From: Buddleja alternifolia
Lineage: Eukaryota; Streptophyta; Magnoliopsida; Lamiales; Scrophulariaceae
Direction: 5' to 3'
DNA: 64,000 bases
NCBI GenBank assembly: GCA_019426215.1
Contig: CM033394.1
Location: 11,056,195-11,120,194, forward strand
This document shows, piece after piece, positions 22,484 through 35,239 of this stretch. The notes beneath the pieces were generated by a model, which worked only from the letters and a program-made list of their open reading frames with translations, did no database searches and was not told the origin of the DNA. Position 1 is the stretch's first letter. Each line of letters starts with the position of its first letter. Made by a program: the position numbers and the translations under genes.

Positions 22484-24807
22484 TTTCATGCCCAGTCTCT
22501 ACTGCCCAACACCTGATCAAAATCCACAATAGGCTTTATCAGCCCACTTCTAGCCGGTCCAATATGCCAAAAATGCACCACCTGGACAACTGGCTTCGAC
22601 ACAATACTAGTTTTAAAAACATATAGTTCTATATCCGGTGCACCTCATACAATAGCCTTACTCATCATCCCATATTTAGACTTGAGTAATGCTTTCTTCA
22701 AGCATATAGTTCAACTACTCTAAACTAAGGACCGTTCTCAAGTTTCTAAGTCATTTGATTTTATTAGGCCAGTTCGGACAAATTTTCAAGCATATCTAAC
22801 TAAACGGGTTATAAATCTAAGAGAGATATAAACTAAAGCAGAAAACAAACCAAGACATCAATTAGGTGTTTATATATAGCACACAAGCAAAACTAGGACT
22901 TTAATTTTACTTGGCTCCTACTACATTTTTTGTAACATTGCACTCCCACTGCAATTTTTCGAAAATCTTGTTGGATAGATTCCGTAGTGAGTGATTGAGC
23001 TCTTTAACTAGTTTAATAGGTTGCAACCTTTTGCTGGTATGTGGCCTATTAATCTATTAAAATGATGTCCAACACCAACCCATCAAATGGATGATTCAAT
23101 CTATTTGTCCATTATTCATCAAATCTCAACCTTTTAACGATCATATTGATTTATGAATAATTTAAGCTTAACCCACTGACTATCTATCAGTCTAACAATT
23201 GAATTTCACCTTGTAACCTTTTGCTGGTATATGGGATAAAATTTGTTCTCGACCAACGGCATTTTATGCACTTAGGAAAAATTTAAAATATATTTCAATA
23301 TATAACCCCCACTGTTTAGGGACGATATTATATATTAAATATCATTTTAATTTCTCCTAAGTTCAGTGGAGGACAGGATACCTAGTACCCTTTACTAATT
23401 TAATATTTTTAAATGTGGAAGAACTTAATTATTTTCATAAAGGTCTCAAATATGCAAATTAATTTATAAAGCGCAAACATGCATATAAAACGTAGAAAAC
23501 ACATAGTAATTTTACCTACATACACAATTCCATGAACTTTCTGGATTGGCCTAAGCCCATGGGCTAATCAACATATTTTAAGCATGCTCAAACATAAATA
23601 TAAAACCTAAGTTCATGGGAGATGTAAATATCACATAAAACAAGCATATAACATACACAAGCATATATGTGAAAAGAAGCATAAAATAAATCAAATTTAT
23701 TTAATAATCAAATCCAATTTGACTATTAAAAAATTAAATCTTATTCAATTTTAGTACCAAGACTAAATCCAATTTATCGATGTCAAATCGAATCCAATGT
23801 AATTTTCATGAGATCGAAAAATCTAAATTATAATAATTAAAACTTATTTAATTATCATGAGAATATTAAATTTTATTTAATCAAAGTGAAATTAAATCCA
23901 AATAAATTTTCATAGACAGACTAAATTTAATTTAATCCCACATGAAAATAAATCCAATTTAACTTCCACAGATAGATTAAATCTCAATTTAATGAAGGTG
24001 AAACTAAATCCGATTTAATTTCCATGGGCTTACAAATCCAATGACTAAATCCAATTTAATCATTAAAAAATTAAAAACAATCTAACTAATTATATACTTA
24101 AACCCAATTCAATTTTGATAGGTGATTGAATCCAATTTAATCAACTTACAAAATTAAATCCGATTTAATTAATAACTTAGTTAAAATTAATTTAATTTTG
24201 ATGTGTAAACTAAATACAATTTAATTTAATATACATTAAATCCAATTTAATATATTATAAATCAATCCTATTTAATCTACTTGAAGTCTTTAATTTAGAA
24301 GAAGAATCCAATTAATTTGGTATTGGGTCTTTACCAATTTAAATGAATTGGGTAGCATTGGGTCAACCCAAATAAACCCATGCTCATTTAAATTCAAAGC
24401 GTTGGGCTAAGCCATCATATAGACCCATTTTCAAAACAATCAGATGGGCTATTTATTCAATTAATCTGATTTGGGCTAAGCCCAACTCCTTATTAATTAA
24501 TAAATCAATTTGGGCATTTAATTAATTAATCCAAGTGGGCCAAGCCCAACTTCCTGTCAATTAAATAAATGAGCTTAGGCTTTTAATTAATTAATCCGGA
24601 GTGGGCCAAGCCCAATCCCCTATTAATTAAAAATATATTGGACCAAGCCCAATAATTTAATATGTGTTGGGCTCAACCTAACATAAAAAAATGCCCTAGC
24701 CCAAAGTGCCCTTCTCCTTCTTCATCCATCAGCGCTGTCACTCCCTGGCGCCGGTGGTTTTTGGTCATGGTGTCAGTGCCGCCTTCACCCATAAACCTCC
24801 GACCACC
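22484..24807 (-). other. Angela-like copia 2, gag edge and 5' leader
   Basis: This stretch is homologous to the leader of copia 1 (15931-17480) and contains no intact ORF. At 22560-22660 the - strand shows a short gag-like tail (ELYVFKTS) comparable to ELYVFETN in copia 1. From about 23700 to 24300 the leader is a degenerate repeat of AAATCCAATTTAATT. From 24360 to 24680 it carries repeated GGGCYAAGCCC palindromes. It ends abruptly at the gypsy LTR. It is part of the same broken element as 33566-35211. Confidence 0.65.
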
Positions 24808-25437
24808 TGATACGTGTAGTACCGAATGGGAGATTTCACACCAAACTTCTTGAGGGTTGAAACCCAGAATCAACCCTGGAAGAAGCTCAACACACCCACA
24901 CTTCAAGTTCAGAACAAAGAAGAAGAACACAACTTGGCACAAAAACTTGCTTGCCCTTTTCATTATTGATTTCCAAAATATATACAAAAACATAAGAGAC
25001 GAGAGAGAGAAAGATTCCCTCACTCCATCGTGCACTCCGCGTGCTCCCTAATAGAATTTAGAGACTAAAAACGTAAAACCAAAAAAGGGAAAAGAAACAT
25101 AAATGCATAAGCTGAATTTCTAAATTGGGATTAACCCTAAAATAACCCTAATCTGTCTAATTAATGCTTGCCCCAACTGAACCGGGTTCAACCTCTCTTG
25201 TTTGCCCTTGCCACGCGTCACTTCCTTGTCGCCCGAGAAGAAAACGTCCTTTTACTTATAAAGTTGTTGTATTCTATTACGTTTTATATTGTATATGTGT
25301 AAAGTAGTAAATATTTTGTATATGTGTATATTAGTATATATGAAAATGTTTGATATAATTTATATGGTATATGTATATGATTGTATATTTGTATATTGGT
25401 ATGTATATATATATATATATTAAATTGATATGTATCA
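24808..25437 (-). repeat. 3' LTR of chromodomain gypsy element
   Basis: 630 bp with mirrored ends TGATAC...GTATCA. The - strand tract just before it (complement of 25438-25452, AAGAGGGGGAGTATT) is a classical polypurine tract. An AT-dinucleotide tract lies at 25401-25421. The partner 5' LTR was not found in the window. Confidence 0.88.
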
Positions 25438-25467
25438 AATACTCCCCCTCTTGAAGGATCCATGTCC

Positions 25468-28400
25468 TCAAGGATTAAAGTCCGGAAAATTGATGCGAAG
25501 ATCATGAAGGTTTTCCCAGGTGCTATCCTCTACTGGTGCATTGAACCATTTGACAAGAACTTGTGTAATGACCCTATTGTCCTTTTGAACCAACCTGCAA
25601 TCCAAAATCTGTTCAGGAGATAACAAAACTTGCCCGTGTGCAGTGATATATAGTGGTAAGTGTGTATTGCAAGTTGTTGAGCCAAGTCTCTTCTTTAGTT
25701 GTGACACATGAAATGTGGGATGTATCTTGCTGTCCTGGGGAAGATCCAAAGTGTAAGCAACTCTCCCAACCTTGTTGATTATGAGAAAGGGGCCAAAAAA
25801 CTTCGGAGCTAACTTTTGACAAGAATGTTTCTTTAGTGACAATTGTCTGTAGGGTTGTAGCTTGACATAAACCCAATCACCAACTTCAAATTCTCTCTCA
25901 GTCCTTCATTTATCAGCCTGCATCTTCATTCGGTTTTGTGCTTGAGCTAAGTGAAATTTAATAAGCCTCAGTGTTGACTCCCTTTGTTGTAAACTCCTAT
26001 CAACTATTTCCACATTAGAATTAAGGGGGGTGTAAGGGAAATGGTCAGGAGGTTTCTGCCCATAAACCTCATAAGGAGTGGTTTTCAGTGAGGAATGCTG
26101 GGAAGTGTTGTACCACCATTCAGTAAGAGGCAACCAATGCATCCATTCCTTAGGTCTATCACCGGTCATACATCTCAAATAACTCTCCAATGTTCTATTC
26201 ACCACTTCAGTTTGTCCATCTGTTTGTGGGTGGTAAGATGTGGAAGTTAATAATTGAACCTTTTGCAATTTAAAGAATTCCTGCTAAAATTTACTGAGAA
26301 AGATTACATCCCTATCACTAACAATTGTCCTTGGCATACCATGGAGCTTGAAAATTTTTTTCCGTGAAAGCTTGAGCCACTGTGAGTGCAGTGTATGGAT
26401 GTTTGAGAGCAACAAAGTGGGCATACTTACTCAACCTGTCAACCACCACCAAAATTGAATCCTTACCATTAGAGAGTGGTAAACCATCCACAAAATCCAT
26501 AGAAATATCCTCCCATATTTTATCAGGGATAGGGAGGGGTTGAAGCGGTCCAGGTGAAGCAACATTTTCTCCCTTGGACCTCTGACAGGTTTCACACTCC
26601 CTTACATACTTATGAACATCATTTTTAAGTCCCCTCCAGTAAAGTGTTTGTTTAATCCTTTGAGCAGTGTTGTTGATACCTGAATGTCCCCCCATAGAAC
26701 TGTTATGGTAATAAACTAAAATCTCCTGTTTGAGAGTTGGATCATTAGCCACTACTAATCTCCCTCTTCTGGTCAAAAGTTCATCTCTCCATTCATACTT
26801 GGGCTTGCTATTAAGATCATCAATCAATTTATGGATCACCCTCTGAATTTTTTCATCACCTAACCATGCCTGCTTAATTTTGTGCAACAATTCAGAACTA
26901 ACCTGTGTCATAGCCCACAAATAAGCTCCAGTAGTTGAATCACTGACATGCTTGACCCTTAACAATGCATCAGCTACTACATTTTCACAACCCTTCTTGT
27001 ATATGATTTCATAATCATATCCAGCTAATTTAGCTAACCATTTCTGCTGACTTGGAGTGGAAACCCTCTGCTCCAATAGATATTTCAGACTTTGGTGATC
27101 ATTTTTTATCACAAAGTGCCTGCCTATGAGATATGCCCTCCATTTTTGCACTGCAGCCACAATTGCCAGCATTTCCTTTTCATAAACAGATAAAGCAGCA
27201 GTTCTTGGAGCTAAATCCTTGCTCATGAATGCTATAGGCCTTCCTTGTTGCATTAAAACAGCACCAATACCATGTCCGGATGCATCAGTTTCAGTAGTGA
27301 ATTCCTTGGTGAAATTTGGTAGTGCTAATACAAGAGCTTCACACATGGCTTTTTTGAGGTTGTTAAAAGCTTGAGTAGCTCCATCATCCCACTGGAAACT
27401 ATCTTTTTTAAGGAGATTAGTTAAAGTTCTAGCTATTTTACCATACTTCTTGATGAATCTCCTATAGTACCCAGTCAATCCCAAAAAACCCCTCAGTCCC
27501 TTCAAAGTTGTTGGCTGTTTCCATTCTGTCATAGCTTGAATTTTGCTTGGATCAGCTTATACCCCTTCATGAGTGATGATATGGCCCAAATATTCAACCC
27601 TACACATACAGTTGATTTTCCCTTAGCAGTGTCAAAGTTTCCCTTAAATGCAGAATGTGATCACTCCAATTGTTACTATATATGAGAATGTCATCAAAAA
27701 AGACCAAAATAAACCTCCTCAAATACTGATGGAACAGCTTATTCTTCAAACTTTGAAAAGTAGATGGGGCATTTGTGAGCCCAAAGGGCATCACAAGGAA
27801 CTCATAGTGGCCATGATGTGTCCTAAATGTAGTTTTATACACATCCATATCCTTCATCCTTATCTGATGGTACCCAACTCTCAAGTCCAATTTTGTAAAT
27901 ATTCTTCCACCATTCAACTCATCTAGCAACTCTTCAATTAATGGAATGGGGAACTTATCCTTAACGGTGTGTTTGTTCAACTCTCTATAATCAATACACA
28001 ATCTCCAACTTCCATCTTTTTTCTTGACTAGTACCACTGGTGATGAGAAAGGGCTATTGCTGTCCCTGATCACTCCACTATCAAGCATCTTTTGTACTAT
28101 TTTCTCTATTTCATTTTTTTGAACAACGGGATATCTATAGGGTTTAACATTAATAGCATCAGTCCCCTCTTTCAGTGTAATGGAATGATCATGTAACCTA
28201 GGGGGTGGAAGGGATGTTGGAGTCTCAAAACATCTCTAAATTCACACAGCAAGCCATCTAAATCAGTGTTACTAGTGGTGGTGTGTACCTGCTCCTCTAT
28301 TTGAAGAAAGGAACTCTTCTCCACCTGTACAGGTGCAAACACTCCTACATGCATCATTGCCACTTGTGCTGGATCCTGAAGGTACTTCTTCATTTGCTTA

Positions 28401-28611
28401 TTACTCATAGTTTCCACAGTTGGTGGTTGTTTTCCCATCAGAGATACCTTCTGGTCCCCAATGTAGAATGCCATTTTCAACTCCTTGAGATTCCAATTGA
28501 TGTCATCTAATGTTACCAGCCACTGGATTCCTAACACTACTTCACACCCTCCTAATGGTAAGATCATCATGTCAATGGTGATCCTCGAAAAAGCAGGGGT
28601 GAGGACTTCAT
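25468..28611 (-). pseudogene. pol: Ty3/gypsy chromovirus pol, 5' truncated
   Basis: Domains in order on -. The protease remnant is at 28172-28611 (ILPLGGCEVVLGIQWL). RT is at 27600-28088 ([19 protein letters not shown], and FFDDILIYS in place of the usual YxDD). RNase H, the integrase zinc finger and part of the core are at 26318-27532 (TDASGHGIGAVLMQQGRPIA; H-H-C-C as YYHNSSMGGHSG and CETCQRSKG; DFVDGLP). The rest of integrase is at 25906-26268 (SYHPQTDGQTEVVNRTLE). The C-terminal tail with a chromodomain is at 25468-25842 (ILDCRLVQKDN, LVKWFN, STWEN). Such chromodomains guide integration to heterochromatin. Gag and the 5' LTR are absent. At least three frame changes are present, so the copy is dead. 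Confidence 0.9.
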
Positions 28612-31586
28612 CTGAAAAGTTCGAAAGAAAAGTTATGAAAAGAAACAAATACGAAGATAAAAAGGACCAAAGACAAACTCTAAAATACCTTCGGGAGGAG
28701 TCAACGTTATTGGAGCGATCGAGTTCGGAGGCGCCGGATCCGGCGTAACTATTGGTGAAGAGATAGGGGCTTGATTGGGGTCAACGGTTACGATCGGCGG
28801 CGATTCAGCTAAAGGAGGCGAAGGACTAGGGGTGAATGGAATCCCCATGTCAGTCTCGGGTATCGGTTCATGACTGCTCGAGGTAACAGTAGTCGAAAGC
28901 TCTGAAAGAAATCACGGGTAGTTAAGTAGATAGCACGCAAGAAACGCTCGAAGAAACATACAAGAAATACGCTATATTAATTAACCTAGAGTAGAAACAT
29001 TTTCGGCTAAGGTTGATTGACCGGGATCCGATGTGAGTAAAGCCACCGCAAGGGCATGATCTTCTCGAGAGGCAGTCTCCGTTGCGGGTGGAAGAGTTGC
29101 AGATACAGGGGTAACTGCAAGTCGATGAAAGAAATATAAGATAAGGGCTTTAACATAATAAAAATCTAAAAAGGAGTGAGAGAAGCACCTTCCAAACGAG
29201 GGAATTTGCTATTTTTCCGGAAAAGAGACGGCTCCTCATCCCCTTCTTCACCTAGTCCTACTTCTTCGATCGAAGTCAAGGTGCTAGAAATCGGCTGTTC
29301 TCGAATAACCAAGGCCAAGCGCTTTCGAGTAACTGGTGCTGATATAGGATTGGTTTTTGATTTCTTGGAACCAGAAGAACCAGCCGCAGAGGTTTGTTCA
29401 CTGACCGAAGAAGCTCGAGCAGTAATTTTCGATTCTCGAAGAGCTCGATAGAGGCTATCACCAGCTTGAATGGAAGAGTCATCTCTTTCAAACTGCCACC
29501 CCGAGGTAAGAGAGTGGGGAATCACGTAAGCATCTTCCTGACAAGCCAAACGGCCAAGTAACAAATGGGAATCAAAAGTTAATAAAGAAAACAAAACAGG
29601 GAAATCGAAGATACCTCTATAGGTAATAACTTGGAGAGGTCAGCAACATTTCCAGAACCTCCAAAGCTTCTGGTGGCCTCGGTGACCAATCGCCATATGA
29701 TTTGCCTCGAGAAACCTCATTGCAAAACTTTATTCCAAAAAGTAGCGAAACAGGATTCTACTCGAATAACCCTGCAAAAAGTGGGTACCGGCAACGGTAG
29801 AACCTGGCACGACGACATTCCTCGAATAATGGTTTCTACTCGGTCTCTTTTCAATTTAGGGATCGTGTATTGCCTTTGGAACCAGGGCGGTTCATTGTGC
29901 CAAGAAAAGGTAGAGCGAAGCTCTGGTTGATACCAAACTGCCTCGAGCATAACTAGGGATAGATATAAAAGATAATTAGCACAAAGAATGAAAATCCCAT
30001 GAAATGGCAGTACTATCTAATGCTTAAATAACGGTTCGAAATGACAAATAACAAAGTACCTGAGGATTATAAACCTCAATACCAGGAGTGTTGTCGGCAT
30101 ACAGAAGGTCTCGAGAAAATAAAATGGCACGCCAATACGATCGATCATCCTCTTGTTCTTCAAGGGAATCAATGCTAGCCATCCAATCTGGAAGGGAGGT
30201 GTGAGACCAATGGGTGCCAGCTTGATCATGTCTGGTTTCGAAAAACGGGCACCAAATCGATACATACAAAGGGTTGTACAGGGTGCACAAAGTCGGGAGA
30301 TAGGACCCCTTTTCGAGAGGAATCAAAAGGTTCACAGTGGCTTCACCATAACAAGTCCAATTCGAAAGAGGCTTGAGATTGCTCGAGGAACCTAAGGCGG
30401 TCTCGAAAGAAGGAAGGTTTCTAACATTGAGCAATTCGGGGTAGTAAAGGAAGGCCCAACAAGTCAATAACCATAGGGGGCCAGATACCCTTCTCACGCT
30501 CGAAGGACTTTGGAAAATATGAAACATCATTCGATAAAAATGGGATAAAACTAGGGGAGCTAACTCGATTGGCCCCATGGTTACAGCGATATTGGTAGCC
30601 AGTGGAAGAAAAGTCTTATTCACGACACATCCCGAGTTCATAAACAACCGACAAAAAACAAAATTTAGAAAGAGTACCTCCTCGAAGTCAGTTACCGGAT
30701 CCTCGTTCTCGACGAAATGTTTGACCAAAACCGAGTAGGCTATGTTGGAGCCACTACTTTTGCCATGATGTTGTAGCCACTGGGAGACGGCTACCAAGAG
30801 TGATTTGGTTGTAGCAATAGGTTCACCCGAAGGGAAAGCCGTGCCATGTGGAGATAGCCCAGTAATCAACGCCACGTCCTCGAGCGTGACTGTTTGAATC
30901 CCCCATGGTAAAACAAAAAAATTGTATGAAGGATGCCAAGATAGGGCTAAAAAATCAGTCATCACCTGCTCAAAAGGTAACACCTGATAGCAAGCCAATC
31001 GAATCAGGCCTAGAATGCGGTTTCCACTCCATTTGGGATGAAACTGGCGGAGGCGCTCGAACCAGGGGAAGGCATCGATACTCCCAATCCACCCATTTAT
31101 AGGTTTCCTCCTATTAGTCCAGGCAAATCTTTGTACCTCTCGACCCATACAAAGGGGATTATGAGCACCCTCCAAAGCAGGCCAAACCCCTAACAACTCG
31201 GGGGCTTCCGGGGTCGCTTCATCGAAGACGGCCGAATCGAAGCAGGGGTCAAGGGATAGATGAGAAATTGACTCGCCTTGGCGAGTAGAAGCTCCTCGAG
31301 GAACTATATGGGACGTCTCGATTGACGCCACTTTGGTATCGAGATAATATTGTCGAAAATTTCTCGAAATGTGGTGGATCTCCTCAGCATCCTCACAACC
31401 CAAAATCGATGCTTGGGGAACAAGGAAGGTGAGATCGTGAGCGGCTAGATGAGGAGGCACGGCTATAATATAACTCGAACAAAGCAAATAAGTGCACCAG
31501 AAGGGCGGCAAGCGTTGATGATGCTCGAAGAAGATGACGAGTAAGAACGAAAGTAGAAGAGGAAAAGTAAAGAGAAAATCAGACAA
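28611..31586 (-). pseudogene. Plant mobile domain (PMD) gene, fused to gypsy
   Basis: The large exon (30060-31586) encodes a PMD (aminotransferase-like, MAIN/MAIL1 type): LIRLACYQVLPFEQVMTDFL, FVLPWGIQTVTLEDVALITG and PLWLLTCWAFLYYPEL. I infer further exons at 29615-29952, 29189-29537, 28986-29114 and 28689-28901 from GT-AG sites. Introns are 107, 77, 74, 84 and 77 nt. Phases fit from the second exon on, and the C-terminal exons are Pro/Ser/Thr-rich and fully open. Defects: a frame change near 29895 and a stop at 29717-29719. The next acceptor (28612-28614) leads directly into gypsy protease. PMD proteins act in gene silencing, and related domains are carried by transposons. This copy may be element-borne. 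The true start codon is unsure; the N-terminal 40 codons look unlike PMD. Confidence 0.8.
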
Positions 31587-32640
31587 CCAACCTATTTATA
31601 AGGGTTGGAATGACCGGGCATGAAAAGCCACAACAGTTGATGGGTAGGATATCGAAAAAACGGCAATTTGAAGGAGTTATGATGATTCGCGCGAATCGAT
31701 ACATGTAACACCGGGAACGTAAACTCATAATGATTGAAAACCCCGGAAAAAACCTTGAAAGATGTATTTTTCAATAACCATCAGGAAAGTGAAAAGTCTC
31801 AACATTTAGGGAGGAGACGGGTTATTTGAAAAAAAGAAAAGACCCGCGAAATTGAAACGTCCACAGAGAGAGACGTATCTATTTGATATATATGAAATCG
31901 ACATTCATATATATCAGGGGGACATCTGTTTATAATAAATAATAAATGACAAATGGGCCATTCGAAAAGTACCATGAAAAAGAGACTGAATGGGGATAGG
32001 CCCAAGTAGGGAAACAAAATGATATGGGCCATTTGAGCGAATATAAAGAGGCAAAGAAATGAGGCCCATTTAACGAAGAAGTTTATCCAAAAGAGAAATG
32101 GACGCGCCAAACTCTGAGATTTTGAAAAAAGGAGTTAAGGACGGTTAGATAAAATGGGGAACGTGGGACGTCCGCAAAGATAAAAGGCGAGAAGAAGAAG
32201 GAAGAAGGCAGACAACATCTCAGAGAAAAACTTATCTTTTCAGATTTTCCATTTAAGCAGTTTACGTAGCGTAGTTCAGTGTTTTCGTAGTTTCCCTTTT
32301 AGATTAGAATTTAGATTCTGTTCAAACACTTGTAAATTTTAGCATAGAGTAATCTGGTAGCCTAGTAGTAGACGTAGCGAGAGGCTGAATCCGTAACTTG
32401 TACTTCGAATCAAGAATCCATGGAGGTATGCTCCTTTTTCTCAATTTAATGTATTTTGGCTGCTTACGTATTGCGATCATATTTGCTGCATATACCGTAG
32501 AATAAGTCAATAAAAAAGGCGTAAGACCATCATTAGCCCATTTGGGCAGGGGTCGGTAGATAATCCTAAGTTAAGGTTATCGCGAGACAGGGACCGTCTA
32601 CTCGAAATCCCTCCTTATTCTAATCTATTTTTACGTGAAA
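31587..32640. other. Upstream region of the PMD gene
   Basis: No coding pattern. The sequence between about 32150 and 32640 has LTR-like character on + (an AAAGGCGAGAAGAAGAAGG leader-like tract, later a GGTCGGTAGATAATCC stretch), but no repeat partner is visible. I cannot place the border between this block and the copia leader that follows. Confidence 0.4.
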
Positions 32641-32947
32641 CACGATGCAGAAACGCTGAGATGGTGAATTCGTGGCCAATCAAAGCACAAATCGTCCTGT
32701 TCGGCGAATCCCGACAGCAAACCCAGCTTCTGTTTCAGCGGCGTAACGGCCGGATTTTTCGCGGCCTAAAATCATCATCATAAATCCGATTTTGATGATT
32801 GATGTAGCAGCGAAATTTCGGCGAATTCGATGGCCTTCGCGACAAAAAACATCAGCTAAAATCCCGCTTATGGAATTTCAGATCCGGTCCGCAAATTCAC
32901 CGGTGATTTGGCTGTTTCGTGTGCAGGGGCCAACGACCAAATTCTAA
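32641..32947 (-). other. Angela-like copia 2, leader fragment
   Basis: Non-coding, GC-richer block ending at the MITE. Placed in the copia 2 leader only because it lies between the PMD block and the copia PBS. No direct homology to the other leaders was seen here. Confidence 0.35.
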
Positions 32948-33329
32948 GGCTTTGTTTGTCTCGGGTCTTTTTGATGAAAATTTTGGTGAAAAAATTTATT
33001 GGGAGTTATTTACTTTGGTGAAAATGTGTTTGGTTTTGTAATTGATTTTATTTTCAAAAGAGGCAAAAATTATTGTAGCAGTCTAATCACGTAAATTTTT
33101 ATCTGAAAAGTTATGTTTATAATTAGTTAATGATTGAAAAATATAATATAAAATTAATATAATACAAAAAAGTAAGCTAAAAGGGGAGAAGGGTGTAGGG
33201 TGGTGTAGACAATGTAGCTGTCAGAAATGTTTGGTCAAAAAATACCTGTTTGGTAAAAAATGGATAAGTCAAACGAGTTTTCACTAAATTTTGGCCAAAT
33301 ATGGTTTCAAAATAGGAACAAACAAAGCC
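32948..33329. mobile_element. MITE with GGCTTTGTTTGT inverted ends
   Basis: The left end GGCTTTGTTTGT (32948-32959) is repeated inverted at the right end (ACAAACAAAGCC, ending 33329). The interior is AT-rich, about 380 bp, with no ORF, and short inverted similarity continues inward (TTTTGGTGAAAA against TTTTCACTAAATTTTGG). The terminal sequence resembles PIF/Harbinger or hAT MITEs. Flanking TAA and GTA do not clearly match, so the superfamily stays open. Confidence 0.65.
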
Positions 33330-33565
33330 GTACTTTTTAGATTTGAGTTTTTCCAGAATTGTAGATTTGTAGAAACAGTATGTATAAACTGAATTGCAAA
33401 TTCCAAATTCCAAATTCCAGATATCAAACATCTCGATTTTTCAGCCCCATTACAGATTCGAAATCATCAAATCATATAATTACACGATAAACATGAATCA
33501 ACACATAAACATGCATAATCACGTAAATAAATTAATGAATCCAACAAATTTGGCTCTAATATCAC
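33330..33565 (-). other. Angela-like copia 2, PBS and leader start
   Basis: The complement of about 33552-33564 is TGATATTAGAGCC, the initiator-Met primer site TGGTATCAGAGCC with two changes, placed directly against the LTR. The AT-rich leader with repeated CACGTAAATAA and AACATGAATCAACACATAAAC is of the same kind as 20690-20837. Confidence 0.75.
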
Positions 33566-35211
33566 TGTTGGGAATCCTGATATCATTCGCAGCAAAAAAT
33601 AAAACATATCTGAATTCCAAAAGCCAAGATCAATTTGTGGATTTTCGTTGATTTTCACATAAAACAAAGAACACGAAAAACTTACCTTTTTCGCATTATA
33701 TTAATCCTCGCGAATCTTTAACAGTCCATTTGTTCTATCTCTAGATCATCACGCATGAATGGATTTTTGGAAATCTTCATCATCATCTCCCGAGGCAGCT
33801 AGGCAGAGATAATATGAATCTTTTACTGTCTTGTATTTTGGTGGAGGATTTTTAGTATTGCGTTATTTGACTCAATGAATTCATTAATTATCTAGTGCTT
33901 GTGTTGGAGGATTAAATAATCTTTCAATTTAAGCCCAGATACACGCCCATAAGGGCCCGTTGGACACCTCATGTGGGCTAAATTGACTCAATCAATTTAG
34001 TCCACTTAATTTATTATATTTCATTTAATCAAATTAAATAAATATACATTAAATTAATATCTCAATTTAAATATTTAATTAACCCAGTTAACTTACTATT
34101 CAGATTAAATAATTTAATTTACCATTTTTTAATCCAATTAAATTAGTTCGTCCAATTAATTAATTCGTCCCTATAGGACAAATTACCAAAATACCCTCCA
34201 AATACAAAACTCAATTTTCGGTCTATTCCTTTATAGCGTGACTCTCTAGGTTCGTCTTGATTGGCAATGGGAGGATACCAAAGGATGTGGGTGACACCGA
34301 GCCAGCACCGTGGCCCCACATCGTAGCCCAACCAAGTATGAGATGACTATGTCATTGCGAACCTCTAGATTATGAATACTGTATGAGTATAAGCCTTTCA
34401 CTGACGTATCTCGATCAAGTGAGAGTCATGGAATGTCAAACTCACAGGACTCGATGTTATGCTAAGAATCATAGTAACATGAGAATACAGAACTACCCTC
34501 CGTGTCAAACACGAGTTAGTTCATGAGCTCTGGCCAGAGACTTTAATCTCATTTACCCATGATCGCATAGGATACTTCTCGTTTACTTTCGAGACATGAA
34601 TTCCTTCTTGCTAATTAGTAAAGACTGCTACTTGCCCATCAAGCCACACTTAGAGGTTGACCCTACCAACGGGTGAATTGGATCTAACTACTCTAATGAC
34701 AGACTTGACGTCACAAACACATCTTCAACATGATTACTCAGGTCTAAGGCTCACGCATACTATCATAATCAGTAATCCAATCATTGACAGTTAATGAGTA
34801 AAAATCCATGTGACTGGATTACTACAAGCCGTGTTTGAATACAATAATACCATCAATGTATCTATGACACAAACTCCCACTATCTCATAGTGTTCGACTG
34901 ACACTCCTTATCAGAGCATGTGTCATACGAGTCCAAACGAATCTCAATGCCCAATTGAGATTTTCCGACTTGCGAACCATTTAAGTGATCAAGTACCAAA
35001 CTCTTCCAGTGCCTACCCCCTTAACTACTATGAGGAGTGGAAGGTCTGCCTTGATTCACATGGACTTATTATTCATTCAAGTCTTATAGATGACATTAAG
35101 ACTTATACGAACAATATATTAAATGTCTTTTTATTAGTTAAAGGTTGTGCAATATAAACTAGTGCCTCATATTCTAATCTCCTCGTTGGCATCGAGGGCA
35201 CTTTCCCAACA
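33566..35211 (-). repeat. 5' LTR of Angela-like copia 2
   Basis: 1646 bp, ends TGTTGGGAATCC and CTTTCCCAACA. It is related to the other Angela-type LTRs but more distant. Shared blocks include GACTGCTACTTGCCCATCAAG, TCACGCATAC and the AATTGGATCTAACTACTC region. It belongs to an element whose interior lies to the left and has been heavily invaded. No matching 3' LTR was found, so that end has probably been lost. Confidence 0.82.
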
Positions 35212-35239
35212 TATCCAACCCAATTTCCACAACCAACAA

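Noticed and set aside
24662..25051. Overlapping 60-120 codon frames on both strands next to the gypsy LTR.
   Set aside because: They straddle the LTR edge, the strands overlap, and no domain is visible.
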